DNA of 64,000 bases from the NCBI GenBank assembly GCA_023227965.1, contig JALOCA010000013.1, positions 11,436 to 75,435 of the forward strand, read 5' to 3'. The position numbers and the translations under genes are program-made. Position 1 is the first letter of the stretch. Each line of letters begins with the position of its first letter. Positions 16,763 to 25,138 of the stretch are shown in pieces. The notes under the pieces are model-generated. The model worked only from the letters and a program-made list of their open reading frames with translations, ran no database searches and had not been told where the DNA came from. The stretch is from Lentimicrobiaceae bacterium. Lineage in GTDB: Bacteria; Bacteroidota; Bacteroidia; Bacteroidales; JALOCA01.

Positions 16763-16797
16763 AAAACCTCACCTTAAATATGGTGAGGTTTTTATTT
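16763..16797 (+). terminator. Rho-independent terminator of valS
   Basis: AAAACCTCACC (16763-16773) pairs with GGTGAGGTTTT (from 16782) around a short AT-rich loop, followed by TTTATTTT. Confidence 0.9.
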
Positions 16798-17102
16798 TGA
16801 GATAAAGGCAGTGCCTACTGGTTGTTGTTTGCCGAGCGCAAAAATTTGAGTTTCTCCCCTGTTTTCCGCATTTTTTTGGGACACCCGCATAAAGTTTTGT
16901 AATTTTTGGGTACCCCAAATTGTTGGTTCTGCCATCACACGGCGTGAAATTGATGCGCTTATTCAGCTCCTATCCTGAATGCATCAAGCTGGAATCTCTT
17001 GTGATTTGCTTTCAACAAGCGAAGCGACTCACGAATACCTTTTTAAAAAAATATAAACATGAGTAATTTGTATCTTTGAATTACTGAAAACAGCGCCCTG
17101 AG
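16798..17102. other. Intergenic stretch with no gene; higher GC than surrounding spacers
   Basis: About 300 bases with no convincing open frame on either strand. Two similar words, TTTTTGGGACACCC and TTTTTGGGTACCCC, lie about 30 bases apart near 16870-16915. The stretch 16930-17035 is more GC-rich than other spacers here and looks like a fragment of some repeated or decayed sequence; I do not recognise it. A plus-strand TATCTTTG box lies at 17071-17078, pointing into the 3' end of the minus-strand NUDIX gene. Confidence 0.35.
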
Positions 17103-17726
17103 TTAAATTTGAATTTCAGACGAGCTTTTCAACATTTCCACCAGCGATGGGTAAGTAAGTCGGAGTAATTGTGGCAATTCGGCAGGCGAAATCCATTTTA
17201 CCTCCTGGATGTCTTCTTCAGTTTGAGGAACAGGCTTTTCATTACCTGTATGTTGCATGGCAAACCAATATGTTTTTTTCAGTACCTGGCTGCCACGATG
17301 CGGATAAATATGCCAGGTAGAAGGCAAGGGGTACAGCAGGCTGAGCCGGTTTAGCCCTGTTTCTTCCTTTACCTCGCGCAAGGCAGCCTCTTCAGGAGTT
17401 TCGCCTGGCTCAAGTTTTCCCTTTGGCAAATCCCACCAGCCCCTGCGGAAGATAAATAGTAACTGCCCTTTTGCATTGCTAACCAATCCACCGGCAGCTT
17501 CTATTATTGTAAACAAGGTACAAAAATCACCGAAATTGGTTTCAGCGCCCCGGTTTCCGGTACAATATAGGCTGTCGAACTGCGTTGATTTTTCAAATCC
17601 GAGATAGGTATCCCTGATTTCGTCAAGCGAAGCCGGAGTAAAAACAAATGTTTTTTCGTTAATATCCAATCCGCTGACGTTGTCGGAGAAATAAACAGCT
17701 TTCCGGTTGTTAAAAATTGTATACAT
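17103..17726 (-). CDS. NUDIX hydrolase
   Basis: A 207-residue protein whose C-terminal two-thirds is a NUDIX domain; these enzymes hydrolyse nucleoside diphosphates linked to another group. The Nudix box is GKLEPGETPEEAALREVKEETGL, preceded by IFRRGWWDLPKG. The N-terminal ~70 residues (MYTIFNNRKAVYFSDN) are an extra domain seen in Bacteroidota relatives. The open frame extends further upstream to 17840, but that would overlap pyrE by about 100 bases. The ATG at 17726 gives a family-like start, and another ATG three codons earlier (17735) is possible. The gene is divergent from pyrE with overlapping start regions. Substrate unknown; nucleotide clean-up is a generic inference. Confidence 0.87.
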   Translation of the reverse strand: MYTIFNNRKAVYFSDNVSGLDINEKTFVFTPASLDEIRDTYLGFEKSTQFDSLYCTGNRGAETNFGDFCTLFTIIEAAGGLVSNAKGQLLFIFRRGWWDLPKGKLEPGETPEEAALREVKEETGLNRLSLLYPLPSTWHIYPHRGSQVLKKTYWFAMQHTGNEKPVPQTEEDIQEVKWISPAELPQLLRLTYPSLVEMLKSSSEIQI

Positions 17727-17729
17727 TTG
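17722..17729 (+). promoter_or_regulatory. Predicted -7 box immediately before pyrE
   Basis: TACATTTG matches TAnnTTTG exactly but ends only four bases before the pyrE ATG at 17734. If used, transcription would start at about the first base of the gene, giving a leaderless mRNA. The box also overlaps the start codon of the divergent NUDIX gene. Confidence 0.4.
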
Positions 17730-17733
17730 CCCC

Positions 17734-18375
17734 ATGAAAATTAAAGAAGAGACTGCGTTAAAGACTGCTGAATTTTTATTGCAAATTAAAGCAATTAAAT
17801 TAGATAATGCCAAACCCTTTACCTGGGCATCAGGTATCATCTCCCCTATTTACTGCGACAACCGCAAAACGCTCTCTTATCCTAAAATCCGCACTTACCT
17901 CCGTCAGGAGTTTGTAAAACTGATACAGGAAGAATTTGGCACCATTGATTTGATAGCAGGTGTAGCCACCGGAGCCATCGCACAGGGAGTTCTCGTAGCG
18001 CAAGAACTGGGATTACCCTTTGCCTACGTGCGTTCTTCAGAAAAAAAACACGGGCTGGGTAATGTGATAGAAGGCATAGCAGAAAAAGGACAGTCGGTGG
18101 TAGTGGTAGAAGATTTGGTTTCTACCGGGCAAAGCAGCCTTCATGCCGTTGAAGCATTGCGCGAAGCCGGGTGTACGGTGAAAGGAATGGTGGCTATTTT
18201 TACTTATGGTCTCAGTAACGCTACAGAAAATTTCGCCAAAGCCGCCTGCCCACTATTTACCCTTACCGACTACGACAATCTGATAAAGAAAGCTCTTGCC
18301 CTTGATTATATCAAGGAAGAGGATTTACAGTCGCTGATAAAATGGCGCGAAAATCCTGAAAAGTGGGCTGTTTAA
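17734..18375 (+). CDS. pyrE: Orotate phosphoribosyltransferase
   Basis: Transfers phosphoribose from PRPP to orotate to form OMP in pyrimidine synthesis. The 213-residue protein has the PRPP-binding motif VVVVEDLVSTGQSS and the substrate-binding segment FTWASGIISPIYCDNR, plus the flexible loop RSSEKKHGLGNVIEG. The start MKIKEETALKTAEFLLQIKAIKL is typical; the nine-residue upstream extension in the open frame is rejected because it runs through the promoter-like box and the NUDIX start. An SRPBCC gene follows after 39 bases on the same strand. Confidence 0.96.
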   Translation: MKIKEETALKTAEFLLQIKAIKLDNAKPFTWASGIISPIYCDNRKTLSYPKIRTYLRQEFVKLIQEEFGTIDLIAGVATGAIAQGVLVAQELGLPFAYVRSSEKKHGLGNVIEGIAEKGQSVVVVEDLVSTGQSSLHAVEALREAGCTVKGMVAIFTYGLSNATENFAKAACPLFTLTDYDNLIKKALALDYIKEEDLQSLIKWRENPEKWAV

Positions 18376-18414
18376 GCAACCATACGCAAATACATTAACC
18401 TTTCCCTCACTACA

Positions 18415-18822
18415 ATGACCACTTTGCAAAGCGATATTCAGCTAATAAATGCACCGGCAGAAAAGACGTTCAATTACCTTTCTGACTTTAACCATTTCAG
18501 TAACCTGATGCCACCCCAGATTACCAACTGGAAATCTACCACCGACAGTTGTTCGTTCACCATCCAGGGAATGGCAGATATTGCAATGCAAACCAAAGAG
18601 AAACATCCATACAGCAAAATAGTCATTAGTTCAGGCATTCAGTCCAAACTTGCGTTCGATCTCATCATCAGCCTTACTGAAAATGATAATTCCCAAACGC
18701 AATCCTGCTTAACTTTTGAAGCATCGCTTAACCCCATGATGAATATGATGCTGAGCAAACCCCTGACAAACTTTATTAATATCCTGAACCAGCAAATAAA
18801 ACTTGTTTGCGAACGCTTGTAA
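18415..18822 (+). CDS. SRPBCC-superfamily (START/polyketide cyclase-like) protein
   Basis: A 135-residue soluble protein. The opening TLQSDIQLINAPAEKTFNYLSDFNHFSNLMP is the classic first strand and helix pair of the SRPBCC lipid/ligand-binding fold, and the C-terminus is the long amphipathic helix that lines the cavity. Family members bind hydrophobic ligands or act as cyclases; the ligand here is unknown. It lies downstream of pyrE, probably in the same transcript, and ends three bases from the convergent birA stop. No catalytic residues can be assigned. Confidence 0.8.
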   Translation: MTTLQSDIQLINAPAEKTFNYLSDFNHFSNLMPPQITNWKSTTDSCSFTIQGMADIAMQTKEKHPYSKIVISSGIQSKLAFDLIISLTENDNSQTQSCLTFEASLNPMMNMMLSKPLTNFINILNQQIKLVCERL

Positions 18823-18825
18823 GGG

Positions 18826-19563
18826 TTACAGGCAAAACCGTATTTCCTTCATCTCACACAGGTATGCCTGCTGCTTTGTGTCTTCAAGCATAAGCCTGCC
18901 AAATTCGTCAATTCCGGTTATACGGGCAGAGATTCTTTTATTTTTGTAAATGTACTGTGCCAATTCACGGAAACGAAACAGGCAACGTAAATAATCTGAA
19001 TCCAGGCTGTCCCACTTCCCGGTCTTCAGTTGTTCGTAACGCTGCATCAGGCGTTGCATCAGTGTATTGAGTAAGAGTTGTAAATCGTACTGAACACCTG
19101 TAATTTGCTTTAACGACACAGGGTTAGGTGCATTGCTTTTGAAAACTTCCTGATTAACATTCAGCCCGATACTTGCAACAGTGGCAGAAAGCGTCTCTCC
19201 CTGAACAGCATTGTGAATAAGCATACCTGCAACTTTCTTTTGGTTAATGTAAATGTCGTTAGGCCATTTTATCCATACTGTTTCTTTTACCAAAGCAGCC
19301 ACTACATCGTGCACGGTTAATGCTAATGTTTTATTCAGAACAAACTGTGCCGCAGCCGGCAAAAAAACAGGACTAAGCACTACGCTGAAAGTTAAATTCA
19401 TAAAAGGTTCGCTTTCCCAACTGTTGGTATTCATCCCTCTTCCGGCAATCTGTTTGTCAGTAATGACTACCGTGAACTCGGAGAATTTTTCTTTTGTAAT
19501 ATGTTCACAGGCATATACATGAGTAGAAGACAGTTCGGGCAGGTGCAGTATTGTAAATTGCAT
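18826..19563 (-). CDS. birA: Biotin--[acetyl-CoA-carboxylase] ligase
   Basis: Attaches biotin to the carrier domain of carboxylases by way of biotinyl-AMP. The 245 residues match the catalytic domain only: LSSTHVYACE, the biotin-binding loop AGRGMNTNSWESEP, IKWPNDIYINQKKVAGMLI (catalytic Lys region) and SIGLNVNQ. A short C-terminal SH3-like domain follows. There is no N-terminal winged helix, so it cannot act as the biotin-operon repressor as in E. coli (family knowledge). It would serve biotin-dependent carboxylases, including any in propionate metabolism alongside the methylmalonyl-CoA mutase at 43-48 kb. Confidence 0.95.
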   Translation of the reverse strand: MQFTILHLPELSSTHVYACEHITKEKFSEFTVVITDKQIAGRGMNTNSWESEPFMNLTFSVVLSPVFLPAAAQFVLNKTLALTVHDVVAALVKETVWIKWPNDIYINQKKVAGMLIHNAVQGETLSATVASIGLNVNQEVFKSNAPNPVSLKQITGVQYDLQLLLNTLMQRLMQRYEQLKTGKWDSLDSDYLRCLFRFRELAQYIYKNKRISARITGIDEFGRLMLEDTKQQAYLCEMKEIRFCL

Positions 19564-19728
19564 TTGTTCAGGATTTAATTACAGAAAACCGAAAGTGAAA
19601 ATACAAATAAAATAATTTTTTTCGACACAGGGTATATCTAAACATAAATAAAACAAGGTTTTATTATGCCAATATGACAGATGGTACAATAATTGATAGT
19701 TCAATCTGTTTATTAAAGGGATATTGAC

Positions 19729-19736
19729 TAACTTTG
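19729..19736 (+). promoter_or_regulatory. Predicted -7 box of the rsfS-ftsH-cdsA-psd operon
   Basis: TAACTTTG is an exact TAnnTTTG match, 16 bases before the rsfS ATG, implying a leader of roughly ten bases. The remaining birA-rsfS gap (19564-19728) shows nothing else. Confidence 0.55.
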
Positions 19737-19752
19737 CGACAAAAACAACTGC

Positions 19753-20115
19753 ATGCCCATCACCGAAACTGAAGCACTGGTACAAATTGCCATACGAGGA
19801 ATACAAGAGAAAAAGGGAAAAGGAATTATAAGTTTAAACCTTACCGGAATAAAAAATGCTATCTGCGATTATTTTATCATCTGCAATGCAAACTCACGGC
19901 CCCAGATTGAAGCAATTGTAAACAATGTGGAAAAAGAGTTAAGGGAAACGGCAGGGGTTAAGCCCTGGTTCATAGAGGGAAGAGAAAATGCACAATGGGT
20001 CTTGATGGATTACATAGATGTTGTAATTCATATTTTTACCGACGATGCACGCGCATATTACGATCTGGAAAACTTGTGGGCAGATGCCGGTATGAAAAAA
20101 TATTCCTCAGAATAA
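19753..20115 (+). CDS. rsfS: Ribosomal silencing factor RsfS
   Basis: Binds the large ribosomal subunit protein L14 and blocks subunit joining when nutrients are scarce (family knowledge). The 120 residues are a typical single-domain RsfS/Iojap: an N-terminal helix, CDYFIICNANSRPQIEAIVNNVEKELRE, then GRENAQWVLMDYIDVVIHIFTDDARAYYDLENLWADA. Full length. First gene of the run rsfS-ftsH-LUD-cdsA-psd, a gene order I recall as common in Bacteroidota. Confidence 0.95.
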   Translation: MPITETEALVQIAIRGIQEKKGKGIISLNLTGIKNAICDYFIICNANSRPQIEAIVNNVEKELRETAGVKPWFIEGRENAQWVLMDYIDVVIHIFTDDARAYYDLENLWADAGMKKYSSE

Positions 20116-20173
20116 AACAAATGCAAACAGAATTACAACAACACTACAAGCAAATTAATTTTGAAAAAAATCC

Positions 20174-22318
20174 ATGAAAGAAGAGTTAAACGATAATAAA
20201 ACCGAAGAAAAAAAGAAAAAAATCGGTCGCTCTTTCCCTCCGCAAATGCCAAAAGGGGTTAGGCCTAAAGGGAAAATGAATTTCTACTGGATCTGGATTC
20301 TTCTGTTAGCCCTGTTTTTTATTTTTCAGTTCAACAGCTGGAATGGCGAAACCAAAAAAGTGGACTGGGGCAAGCTGAAAGAAATGATAACAGCAAAAGA
20401 TGTTCAGAAAATTGTACTGGTAAACAAAGAGTTTGCTGAAGTATACATTAAAAAGGACAAACTTTCGACAGATAAATACAAAGATGTCAGAAGTAGAAAA
20501 ACAAACACTTTTGGTACTGGTACTGCTACACCACAGTATATTTATACCATAGGGTCAGTTGAAAGTTTTGAAAACGACATCAAAGAAGCCCAGAAGGACC
20601 TTCCCGAAACTGATAAGATATATGTAATTAACGATAACCGCCACAACTGGGGGTCAGATATTTTAAGTTGGGTTTTACCAATAGCTTTCTTCATAGCAGC
20701 CTGGTTTATCATAATGCGGATAATGAGCCGCAGCAGCGGTGGCGGTGGCGGCGGCGCTATTTTCAATATCGGAAAATCAAAAGCACAATTGTTTGATAAA
20801 GATACCAATGTTTCAATTAATTTTACCGATGTAGCCGGGTTAGAAGAAGCCAAGGTGGAAGTGATGGAAATTGTTGATTTTTTGAAAAATCCGACAAAAT
20901 ACACCAGTTTGGGCGGTAAAATTCCCAAAGGCGCATTGCTCGTAGGTCCTCCCGGAACCGGGAAAACCCTTCTTGCCAAAGCAGTGGCTGGAGAAGCTAA
21001 AGTCCCCTTCTTCTCCATCTCAGGCTCCGATTTTGTGGAAATGTTTGTAGGTGTGGGTGCTTCAAGAGTAAGAGACCTGTTTAAGCAAGCCAAGGAAAAA
21101 GCTCCCTGTATCATTTTCATTGATGAAATTGATGCCATAGGACGCGCCCGTGGCAAAAATGCCATCACCGGTGCTAACGATGAAAGAGAAAATACCCTTA
21201 ACCAATTACTAACCGAAATGGATGGCTTCGGAACCAACCAGGGAGTCATCATTTTAGCCGCTACCAACCGTGCCGACATCTTAGACCGAGCATTGCTCCG
21301 TGCAGGTCGCTTCGACCGCCAGATTCATGTAGAACTTCCCGACCTCGAGGAAAGAAAAGCAATTTTTAAGGTTCACACAAAAAACCTTAAAATGGACGAA
21401 ACCGTCAATACCGACTTCCTTTCAAAGCAAACTCCGGGCTTTTCGGGAGCCGACATAGCCAACGTTTGTAACGAATCGGCACTCATAGCTGCCCGTAATG
21501 GCAAAACCAGTATTGACAAACAAGATTTTATGGATGCCATTGACCGTATCATTGGTGGATTGGAAAAGAAAAACAAAATTATCTCGGCACAGGAAAAAAA
21601 GGTAATTGCTTACCACGAGTCAGGTCATGCTGCAGTAAGCTGGCTACTCGAATATGCCCACCCTCTTGTAAAGGTAACCATTGTGCCAAGAGGCAAAGCT
21701 CTGGGGGCTGCATGGTATCTTCCCGAAGAACGCCAGATAACTACCTACGAACAAATGCTCGATGAAGTAACTTCAGCACTTGGCGGCAGGGCTGCTGAAG
21801 AAGTTTTCTTCGGAAAAATTTCAACCGGCGCCCTTAACGACCTTGAAAAAGTTACAAAACAGGCTTACTCTATGGTAGCTTTCTACGGATTAAACCCCAG
21901 AATAGGCAATATCAGCTTTTACGATTCCTCAGGACAAGCTGAGTACGGTTTTACAAAACCCTTCAGTGAAAAAACTGCTCAAATCATTGATGAAGAAATT
22001 AGCAAACTGGTAGAATCTGCATACCAAAGAGCAAAAAAACTACTTAACGACCACCAGGAAAAATTAAAACAATTGGCTGAAATTCTTCTGAAAAAAGAAG
22101 TGATTTTCCGTGAGGACCTCGAAAATATTTTTGGGAAACGCCCTTGGGAAGATGAGAAATTGCTGATTGAAAGCGAAAATGGTAATGGAGCCAATACCCT
22201 TCCCAGTCCAGAAATACTTGAAAGCAAGCTTACTGCCAATAATCCACAGACAGATTCTCCTACCGGTAGCACTATAACTCCGTCAGATGAAAGCCCATCC
22301 GAAACTCCAAACAACTGA
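20174..22318 (+). CDS. ftsH: ATP-dependent zinc metalloprotease FtsH
   Basis: Membrane-bound AAA+ protease that degrades misfolded membrane proteins and regulatory proteins. The 714 residues contain two membrane helices (about 33-50 and 158-178) flanking a periplasmic domain, a glycine-rich linker (SSGGGGGGAIF), Walker A GPPGTGKT at 258-265, Walker B IIFIDEIDAIG, the SRH with NRADILDRALLRAGRFDRQ, and the zinc site HESGH at 481-485. The C-terminal ~50 residues are low-complexity (TLPSPEILESK...TPSDESPSETPNN), a disordered tail. It starts 58 bases after rsfS. Confidence 0.98.
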   Translation: MKEELNDNKTEEKKKKIGRSFPPQMPKGVRPKGKMNFYWIWILLLALFFIFQFNSWNGETKKVDWGKLKEMITAKDVQKIVLVNKEFAEVYIKKDKLSTDKYKDVRSRKTNTFGTGTATPQYIYTIGSVESFENDIKEAQKDLPETDKIYVINDNRHNWGSDILSWVLPIAFFIAAWFIIMRIMSRSSGGGGGGAIFNIGKSKAQLFDKDTNVSINFTDVAGLEEAKVEVMEIVDFLKNPTKYTSLGGKIPKGALLVGPPGTGKTLLAKAVAGEAKVPFFSISGSDFVEMFVGVGASRVRDLFKQAKEKAPCIIFIDEIDAIGRARGKNAITGANDERENTLNQLLTEMDGFGTNQGVIILAATNRADILDRALLRAGRFDRQIHVELPDLEERKAIFKVHTKNLKMDETVNTDFLSKQTPGFSGADIANVCNESALIAARNGKTSIDKQDFMDAIDRIIGGLEKKNKIISAQEKKVIAYHESGHAAVSWLLEYAHPLVKVTIVPRGKALGAAWYLPEERQITTYEQMLDEVTSALGGRAAEEVFFGKISTGALNDLEKVTKQAYSMVAFYGLNPRIGNISFYDSSGQAEYGFTKPFSEKTAQIIDEEISKLVESAYQRAKKLLNDHQEKLKQLAEILLKKEVIFREDLENIFGKRPWEDEKLLIESENGNGANTLPSPEILESKLTANNPQTDSPTGSTITPSDESPSETPNN

Positions 22319-22321
22319 CAC

Positions 22322-22966
22322 ATGGAAGAAAGTACATCAAAAGAAAAAGTACTGAAAAAAATCAGGAACGCACTGATTTATAAGAGCGATAACCCTTTTC
22401 CCAAAACAGATTTCGATTCGGAAATTTATCAGCCAATGGATGATGCTCCTGAAATAATTTTTGCCGAAGAACTTACCCTGGCGGGCGGCAATTTTATTTA
22501 CTGCGAAAATGAATCAGATCTGATAATGCAACTCAGGCTTTTCAGTGAAGAAAAGAACTGGCAGCCTATTTTCTGTTTAGACGAAGCCCTTCAGGAACTG
22601 CTTACATTTGCCAAAATACCCTATACCTTTGAAGATAAAGATTTTCATGATCTGAAAACTGCATGTACTCGTTGCGAATACCTGATAGCACGGCACGGCA
22701 GTGTAATGGTTTCATCGAAGCATACCTCGGGCAGAAGGCTCAATGTTTTTCCGGAAAACCATGTTGTAATTGCCTACACATCACAAATACTTCCTGATTT
22801 GAAACAGGCACTCATCACCATTAAGAACAAATACAACGGAAACCTTCCCTCTTTTATCAGTGTAATTACCGGGCCCAGTCGCACAGCTGATATCGAAAAA
22901 ACATTGGTAATGGGCGCTCACGGACCCCGGGATTTATATGTTTTTCTGGTAGAAGACAACGAATAA
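22322..22966 (+). CDS. LUD-domain protein (LutC/YkgG-like)
   Basis: A 214-residue protein with the LUD fold. Its C-terminal half contains HGSVMVSS, and FISVITGPSRTADIEKTLVMGAHGPRDLYVFL, the family's hallmark (GPSrTADIE..lv.GvHGP). In lactate-utilisation operons LutC works with LutA/LutB, but neither is present; a stand-alone LUD gene between ftsH and cdsA is the arrangement here, so lactate oxidation should not be assumed. It begins three bases after ftsH and precedes cdsA by 19. Role unknown. Confidence 0.85.
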   Translation: MEESTSKEKVLKKIRNALIYKSDNPFPKTDFDSEIYQPMDDAPEIIFAEELTLAGGNFIYCENESDLIMQLRLFSEEKNWQPIFCLDEALQELLTFAKIPYTFEDKDFHDLKTACTRCEYLIARHGSVMVSSKHTSGRRLNVFPENHVVIAYTSQILPDLKQALITIKNKYNGNLPSFISVITGPSRTADIEKTLVMGAHGPRDLYVFLVEDNE

Positions 22967-22985
22967 TTCAATTCATACAAGGTAT

Positions 22986-23807
22986 ATGAGCAACCTGATT
23001 ACCCGTACACTTACAGGAATAGTATTTGTCGCCCTTATTATCCTATCAGCATTATACAGCACGTTAGCATTTACTTTGTTGTTTTTTGTATTTACTATTT
23101 TAGGAATCAATGAATTTTATAAGCTGGTTGAAAACCATCACTACAAGCCTCTGAGATGGATGGGTTGCATCGGTGGAGCCTTAATTTTCCTATTGGTTTC
23201 GTTTTGTTTTTTGCATATTGTACCCATAAAGCTACTATTTCTTACTCCTACTCCCCTATTTGTGCTTTTATTTGCCGAGTTGTACCGTAAAAACGAAAAT
23301 CCGATACAAAATCTGGCGCTGAGCTTTATGGGAATACTCTATGTAGCCGTTCCTTTTGCATTGATGGTATCGTTGTTTTATCCGGGTTTCAACTTCACAA
23401 ACATAAATAATCATATTGTATTGGGCTATTTTCTGCTCGTATGGCTCAACGATACCATGGCATACGTTACGGGGATGACACTGGGTCGTACCCGGCTTTT
23501 TGAACGAATATCACCCCAAAAAACATGGGAGGGCACGATAGGCGGGGGAGTTTTTTGTCTGGCAGGCGCATACGTGTTGTCAGTGTTTTTCACGAATATG
23601 AATAGCTGGCAATGGATGGTTATGGCTGTTGTGATAGTGGTAACTGCCAACCTTGGCGACCTGACTGAATCGCTGTTTAAACGCAGTCTGTTCATAAAAG
23701 ATTCCGGTACTTTTTTCCCGGGGCATGGGGGTATTCTCGATCGTTTCGATGCCGTTTTCGGCTCAGTTCCTTTTGTTTTTGCTTATATACATATTATTTT
23801 CAGTTAA
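22986..23807 (+). CDS. cdsA: Phosphatidate cytidylyltransferase
   Basis: Makes CDP-diacylglycerol from phosphatidic acid and CTP, the branch point of phospholipid synthesis. A 273-residue inner-membrane protein with about seven or eight hydrophobic segments and the CdsA signatures SPQKTWEGTIGGG and IKDSGTFFPGHGGILDRFDA near the C-terminus. psd follows after 54 bases, so two steps of phosphatidylethanolamine synthesis are co-located; the middle enzyme (phosphatidylserine synthase) is not in the window. Confidence 0.96.
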   Translation: MSNLITRTLTGIVFVALIILSALYSTLAFTLLFFVFTILGINEFYKLVENHHYKPLRWMGCIGGALIFLLVSFCFLHIVPIKLLFLTPTPLFVLLFAELYRKNENPIQNLALSFMGILYVAVPFALMVSLFYPGFNFTNINNHIVLGYFLLVWLNDTMAYVTGMTLGRTRLFERISPQKTWEGTIGGGVFCLAGAYVLSVFFTNMNSWQWMVMAVVIVVTANLGDLTESLFKRSLFIKDSGTFFPGHGGILDRFDAVFGSVPFVFAYIHIIFS

Positions 23808-23861
23808 TTTCAGAAATTTTTTGCAAATTTGCAGTCTCTTTTTTATCTATAATTCATTTTC

Positions 23862-24524
23862 ATGAAAATACACAAAGAAGGATATCGCATCATATTGTTT
23901 GCCCTGCTTATTATCGTTTCATTATTATTGCTTGTTAATTACACTTTCCCTTCAATAACCCCTATTCACTATCTGCTTTATTTAGGCAGTTTAGTTGTAT
24001 TTATACTCATTGTTCGTTTTTTCCGCAGCCCTGTAGTTTCTGTTGAAATTAATGAAAACCATATTTTAAGTCCTGCCGATGGCAAAATAGTAGCCATAGA
24101 AGAAGTATTTGAATCGGAATATTTTCATGAAAAACGCAAAGTAATATCGGTTTTTATGTCGGTGAACAATGTACATGTAAATCGTTATCCACTATCGGGA
24201 ATTGTGGTTTTTAAGCGCTACCACCCCGGAGCATTCTGGTTTGCCTGGCGGCCAAAATCTTCCACTGAAAACGAAAGGACAACAGTGGTTGTGGAAAATA
24301 AAGACGGGCAGCAGGTGCTTATACGGCAAATAGCAGGCGGAGTAGCCCGGCGAATTGTATGTTATGCAAGAGAAAACGACAATGTACGTCAAGGAGGCGA
24401 ATTGGGATTTATTAAATTTGGTTCACGGGTTGATGTTTTTCTTCCCCTTACTGCTCAGATTGATATTGATCTGAATCAAATAGTTTGGGGTGCAAAAACC
24501 ATTCTCGGAAGGTTCTCCTCGTAA
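23862..24524 (+). CDS. psd: Phosphatidylserine decarboxylase family proenzyme (short form)
   Basis: Decarboxylates phosphatidylserine to phosphatidylethanolamine at the inner membrane. The 220 residues match the short Psd type: two hydrophobic N-terminal segments, ILSPADGKIVAIEE, VFMSVNNVHVNRYPLSG, and the self-cleavage site FGS in GFIKFGSRVDVFLP, where the serine becomes the pyruvoyl group. Length and site are as expected for the family's ~25 kDa form. Last gene of the operon; the next gene has its own promoter. Confidence 0.95.
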   Translation: MKIHKEGYRIILFALLIIVSLLLLVNYTFPSITPIHYLLYLGSLVVFILIVRFFRSPVVSVEINENHILSPADGKIVAIEEVFESEYFHEKRKVISVFMSVNNVHVNRYPLSGIVVFKRYHPGAFWFAWRPKSSTENERTTVVVENKDGQQVLIRQIAGGVARRIVCYARENDNVRQGGELGFIKFGSRVDVFLPLTAQIDIDLNQIVWGAKTILGRFSS

Positions 24525-24552
24525 CATTAACATCTTATTAACAATATTTTTC

Positions 24553-24582
24553 TTTGTGGTATTGCTATTCATTATAAATTTG
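24553..24582 (+). promoter_or_regulatory. Full -33/-7 promoter of the CCDK-repeat gene
   Basis: TTTG (24553-24556), an 18-base spacer and TAAATTTG (24575-24582) match the Bacteroidota primary sigma-factor promoter closely. The -7 box lies 28 bases before the ATG at 24611. This is one of two promoters in the window with both elements. Confidence 0.7.
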
Positions 24583-24610
24583 CTCATTATAAACTTTAAT
24601 TTTATTCAAC

Positions 24611-24940
24611 ATGAAAAAATTATTTTTCGTTTTATCTCTCGTAGGAGTTTTTGCTATTTCCACAGTTATTTCTGCACAAAATGCTCCTAAAACACAAAGT
24701 CAGAAAGAAGTAAAATCAGAAGTAAAATCAGAAAAGAAAGCTGGTTGCTGCGATAAAGCCAAAGCTGGTTGCTGTGATAAATCTAAAGCTGGCGCTGTTA
24801 AAACCGGAGGTTGCAATCATGATAAAAATGTAAAATGCGATTCTAAAAAATGTTCAAAAGCTTGCCCAGAACATGCAAAAGCAATGGAAGGCGACGTAAG
24901 TAAACCTGTTACAAAAGATAAAACAGGCGAAAAAAAGTAA
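24611..24940 (+). CDS. Small secreted Cys/Lys-rich protein with KAGCCDK repeats
   Basis: A 109-residue protein of unknown function. It has a signal peptide (MKKLFFVLSLVGVFAISTVISAQ) and then a very hydrophilic mature part of about 86 residues. It contains a Lys/Ser/Glu run (KEVKSEVKSEKK), two copies of KAGCCDK(A/S)K, and later single cysteines (GGCNHD, VKCDSKKCSKACPEH). In total there are eight cysteines and two histidines, and the rest is mostly Lys, Asp and Glu. The Cys-Cys pairs and Cys/His spacing suggest metal binding or disulfide cross-linking outside the cytoplasm. It has its own strong promoter and terminator and is therefore a one-gene unit. No family recognised; the metal-binding idea is inference. 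Confidence 0.8.
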   Translation: MKKLFFVLSLVGVFAISTVISAQNAPKTQSQKEVKSEVKSEKKAGCCDKAKAGCCDKSKAGAVKTGGCNHDKNVKCDSKKCSKACPEHAKAMEGDVSKPVTKDKTGEKK

Positions 24941-24964
24941 ATCTTTCCATAAAGACTTAAGAGA

Positions 24965-24990
24965 AATCCCGCTTTACAGTGGGATTTTTT
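24965..24990 (+). terminator. Rho-independent terminator of the CCDK-repeat gene
   Basis: AATCCCGC (24965-24972) pairs with GTGGGATT (24979-24986) around a six-base loop (one G-T pair), then TTTT and further T-rich sequence. Confidence 0.88.
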
Positions 24991-25138
24991 ATTTTATAAA
25001 ATGAAACCGTTGCAAAAGTTGTGTTTTATTCATTTTCCGACTATGCTCAAAATGACAATCTAACAGTAATCCGTTGCCAAACACCAAGCATTGTCGAAGT
25101 CTGAAAAGGTTCTTGCAACAGAAAATTTTTCTTCAAAC

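Noticed and set aside
17727..17840. Upstream extension of the NUDIX gene
   Set aside because: It would overlap pyrE by about 100 bases, and the sequence is antisense pyrE.
20542..21279. 245-codon open frame antisense to ftsH
   Set aside because: Shadow of ftsH; serine/leucine-rich random translation without recognisable motifs.
24941..25138. Possible small RNA after the CCDK gene
   Set aside because: Apart from the terminator, no structure or promoter pointing into it was found.
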